Below are positions 63,419-64,000 of a stretch of DNA of 64,000 nucleotides, piece after piece. Under the pieces are notes generated by a model that had not been told where the DNA came from, did no database searches, and saw only the letters and a program-made list of their open reading frames with translations. Source of the stretch: Paenibacillus sp. Soil787 (lineage in GTDB: Bacteria > Bacillota > Bacilli > Paenibacillales > NBRC-103111); the NCBI RefSeq assembly GCF_001429545.1, contig NZ_LMSP01000003.1, positions 1-64,000 of the forward strand, written 5' to 3'. The position numbers and the translations under genes are program-made. Numbering within the stretch: position 1 is the first letter of the stretch; the number at the start of each line of letters is the position of its first letter.

Positions 63419-64000
63419 GTGAAAATGATATCCTTCACAGGATGGAATGTAGTACCGAAGATTCTGATCAATTTAATGTTTGCCGTATATAGTGCTATGT
63501 GCCTTATACCTATTTTACTGGTGCTGTCCACTTCCTTTTCAGAAGAAAAATCACTCGTGACCGACGGATTTCACCTGATACCGAAACTATTCAGTCTTAT
63601 AGGTTACCAGTATGTATTCTCCGGCACTTCAACCATTTTGAATGCTTACAAGGTTACAATCCTCGTCACAGTCGTTGGCACATGTCTTCATTTATTTGTG
63701 ACCTCGCTGATGTCCTATGCTATTTCCAGGAATGAAGTCAAATACAGGAATCAGATAGCGTTCCTTGTGTTCTTTACAATTCTGTTCAACGGTGGATTGG
63801 CTCCATACTACATTCTGATAACCAGATATCTCCACTTGAAGGATACATTTTTTGTTCTAATCGTCGTGATGCTTGTATCTCCGGTACATGTGATGATCAT
63901 GCGCAACTTTTTCAAAACGCTGCCTGACGCAATCATTGAATCGGCGAGGATTGACGGCTCGGGGGAATTCATGACTTATTTCCGGATTGTACTCCCTCTG
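63419..64000 (+). CDS. ABC sugar permease, LplC/YtcP type (cut by window end)
   Basis: Frame open from GTG 63419 (GAGGAG 9 nt upstream; ATG 63425 is an alternative) to the window end, about 194 codons. It encodes a permease with membrane helices and the EAA-loop start IIESARIDGSGEFMTYFRIVLPL, as in LplC. It begins 26 nt after the LplB-type stop, so it is the second permease of the same unit. The C-terminal part lies outside the window. Confidence 0.9.
   Translation, partial: MKMISFTGWNVVPKILINLMFAVYSAMCLIPILLVLSTSFSEEKSLVTDGFHLIPKLFSLIGYQYVFSGTSTILNAYKVTILVTVVGTCLHLFVTSLMSYAISRNEVKYRNQIAFLVFFTILFNGGLAPYYILITRYLHLKDTFFVLIVVMLVSPVHVMIMRNFFKTLPDAIIESARIDGSGEFMTYFRIVLPL

Noticed and set aside
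1-64000. CRISPR arrays, tRNA/rRNA genes, prophage or complete transposase genes
   Set aside because: No regularly spaced repeats, RNA gene signatures, integrase or transposase products were seen on either strand.

Overview
The window looks like a carbohydrate-utilisation region from the chromosome of a Paenibacillus-like Firmicute (Paenibacillaceae). The basis is its family content: YesM/YesN two-component pairs, LplA/LplB/LplC-type oligosaccharide ABC transporters, very large LamG/Ig-like/FIMAH-tailed glycosidases, purine-rich AGGAGG ribosome sites, frequent GTG/TTG starts and cre-like boxes. This is inference from protein families; no rRNA or tRNA was seen to fix the taxon. Almost everything is on the minus strand, so operons read right to left.

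Layout by plus coordinate. 1-4.6 kb: sugar-binding lipoprotein, YesN regulator and YesM kinase, with no permease. 4.7-14.2 kb: fructan operon with LplB/LplC permeases, solute-binding lipoprotein, LamG-GH32 enzyme, PfkB fructokinase and a second GH32, headed by a LacI regulator with two matching palindromic operators. 14.3-19.4 kb: YtfQ/YtfR/YtfT/YjfF-type furanose transporter ending in a small HPr-like protein that keeps the regulatory Ser46 position but not the His15 active site. 19.5-24.4 kb: secreted GH51 arabinofuranosidase with three LamG domains. 24.7-30.2 kb: second YesM/YesN pair with two sugar-binding lipoproteins, one a close paralogue of the neighbouring transporter's own binding protein. 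30.4-36.4 kb: giant protein with two GH43 modules. 36.6-37.6 kb: formylglycine-generating enzyme (FGE) with no sulfatase in view. 37.7-41.4 kb: M20 peptidase and YfcC-type permease, divergent from an IclR regulator. 41.7 kb: small Gln/Asn/Ser-rich protein. 42-49.3 kb: AfuA/PotABCD-type ABC transporter operon with DeoR regulator, HAD phosphatase, MgtC-like protein and TIM-barrel isomerase. 49.7-53.5 kb: GH35 beta-galactosidase, Gfo/Idh/MocA oxidoreductase and a decayed GH2 glycosidase. 54-62 kb: giant GH29-like protein and its solute-binding lipoprotein. 62.4 kb to the end, plus strand: two permeases, the last cut by the window edge.

How the genes fit together: secreted multidomain enzymes (GH51, two GH43 modules, GH29-like) would release arabinose-, galactose- or fucose-containing sugars from plant polysaccharide. 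ABC transporters import them, and intracellular enzymes (two GH32s, fructokinase, probably GH35) finish the breakdown. Two kinase/regulator pairs with dedicated sugar-binding lipoproteins look like extracellular sugar sensors. At least four transcription units carry the same cre-like 15-mer, which suggests shared catabolite control.

The items most worth a second look are the His-less HPr-like protein at the end of the furanose transporter operon, the permease-less sensor modules, the FIMAH tail shared by all three giant enzymes, the FGE reading frame that appears to begin at ATA, and the GH2 pseudogene. No CRISPR array, complete insertion sequence, prophage, tRNA or rRNA was recognised.
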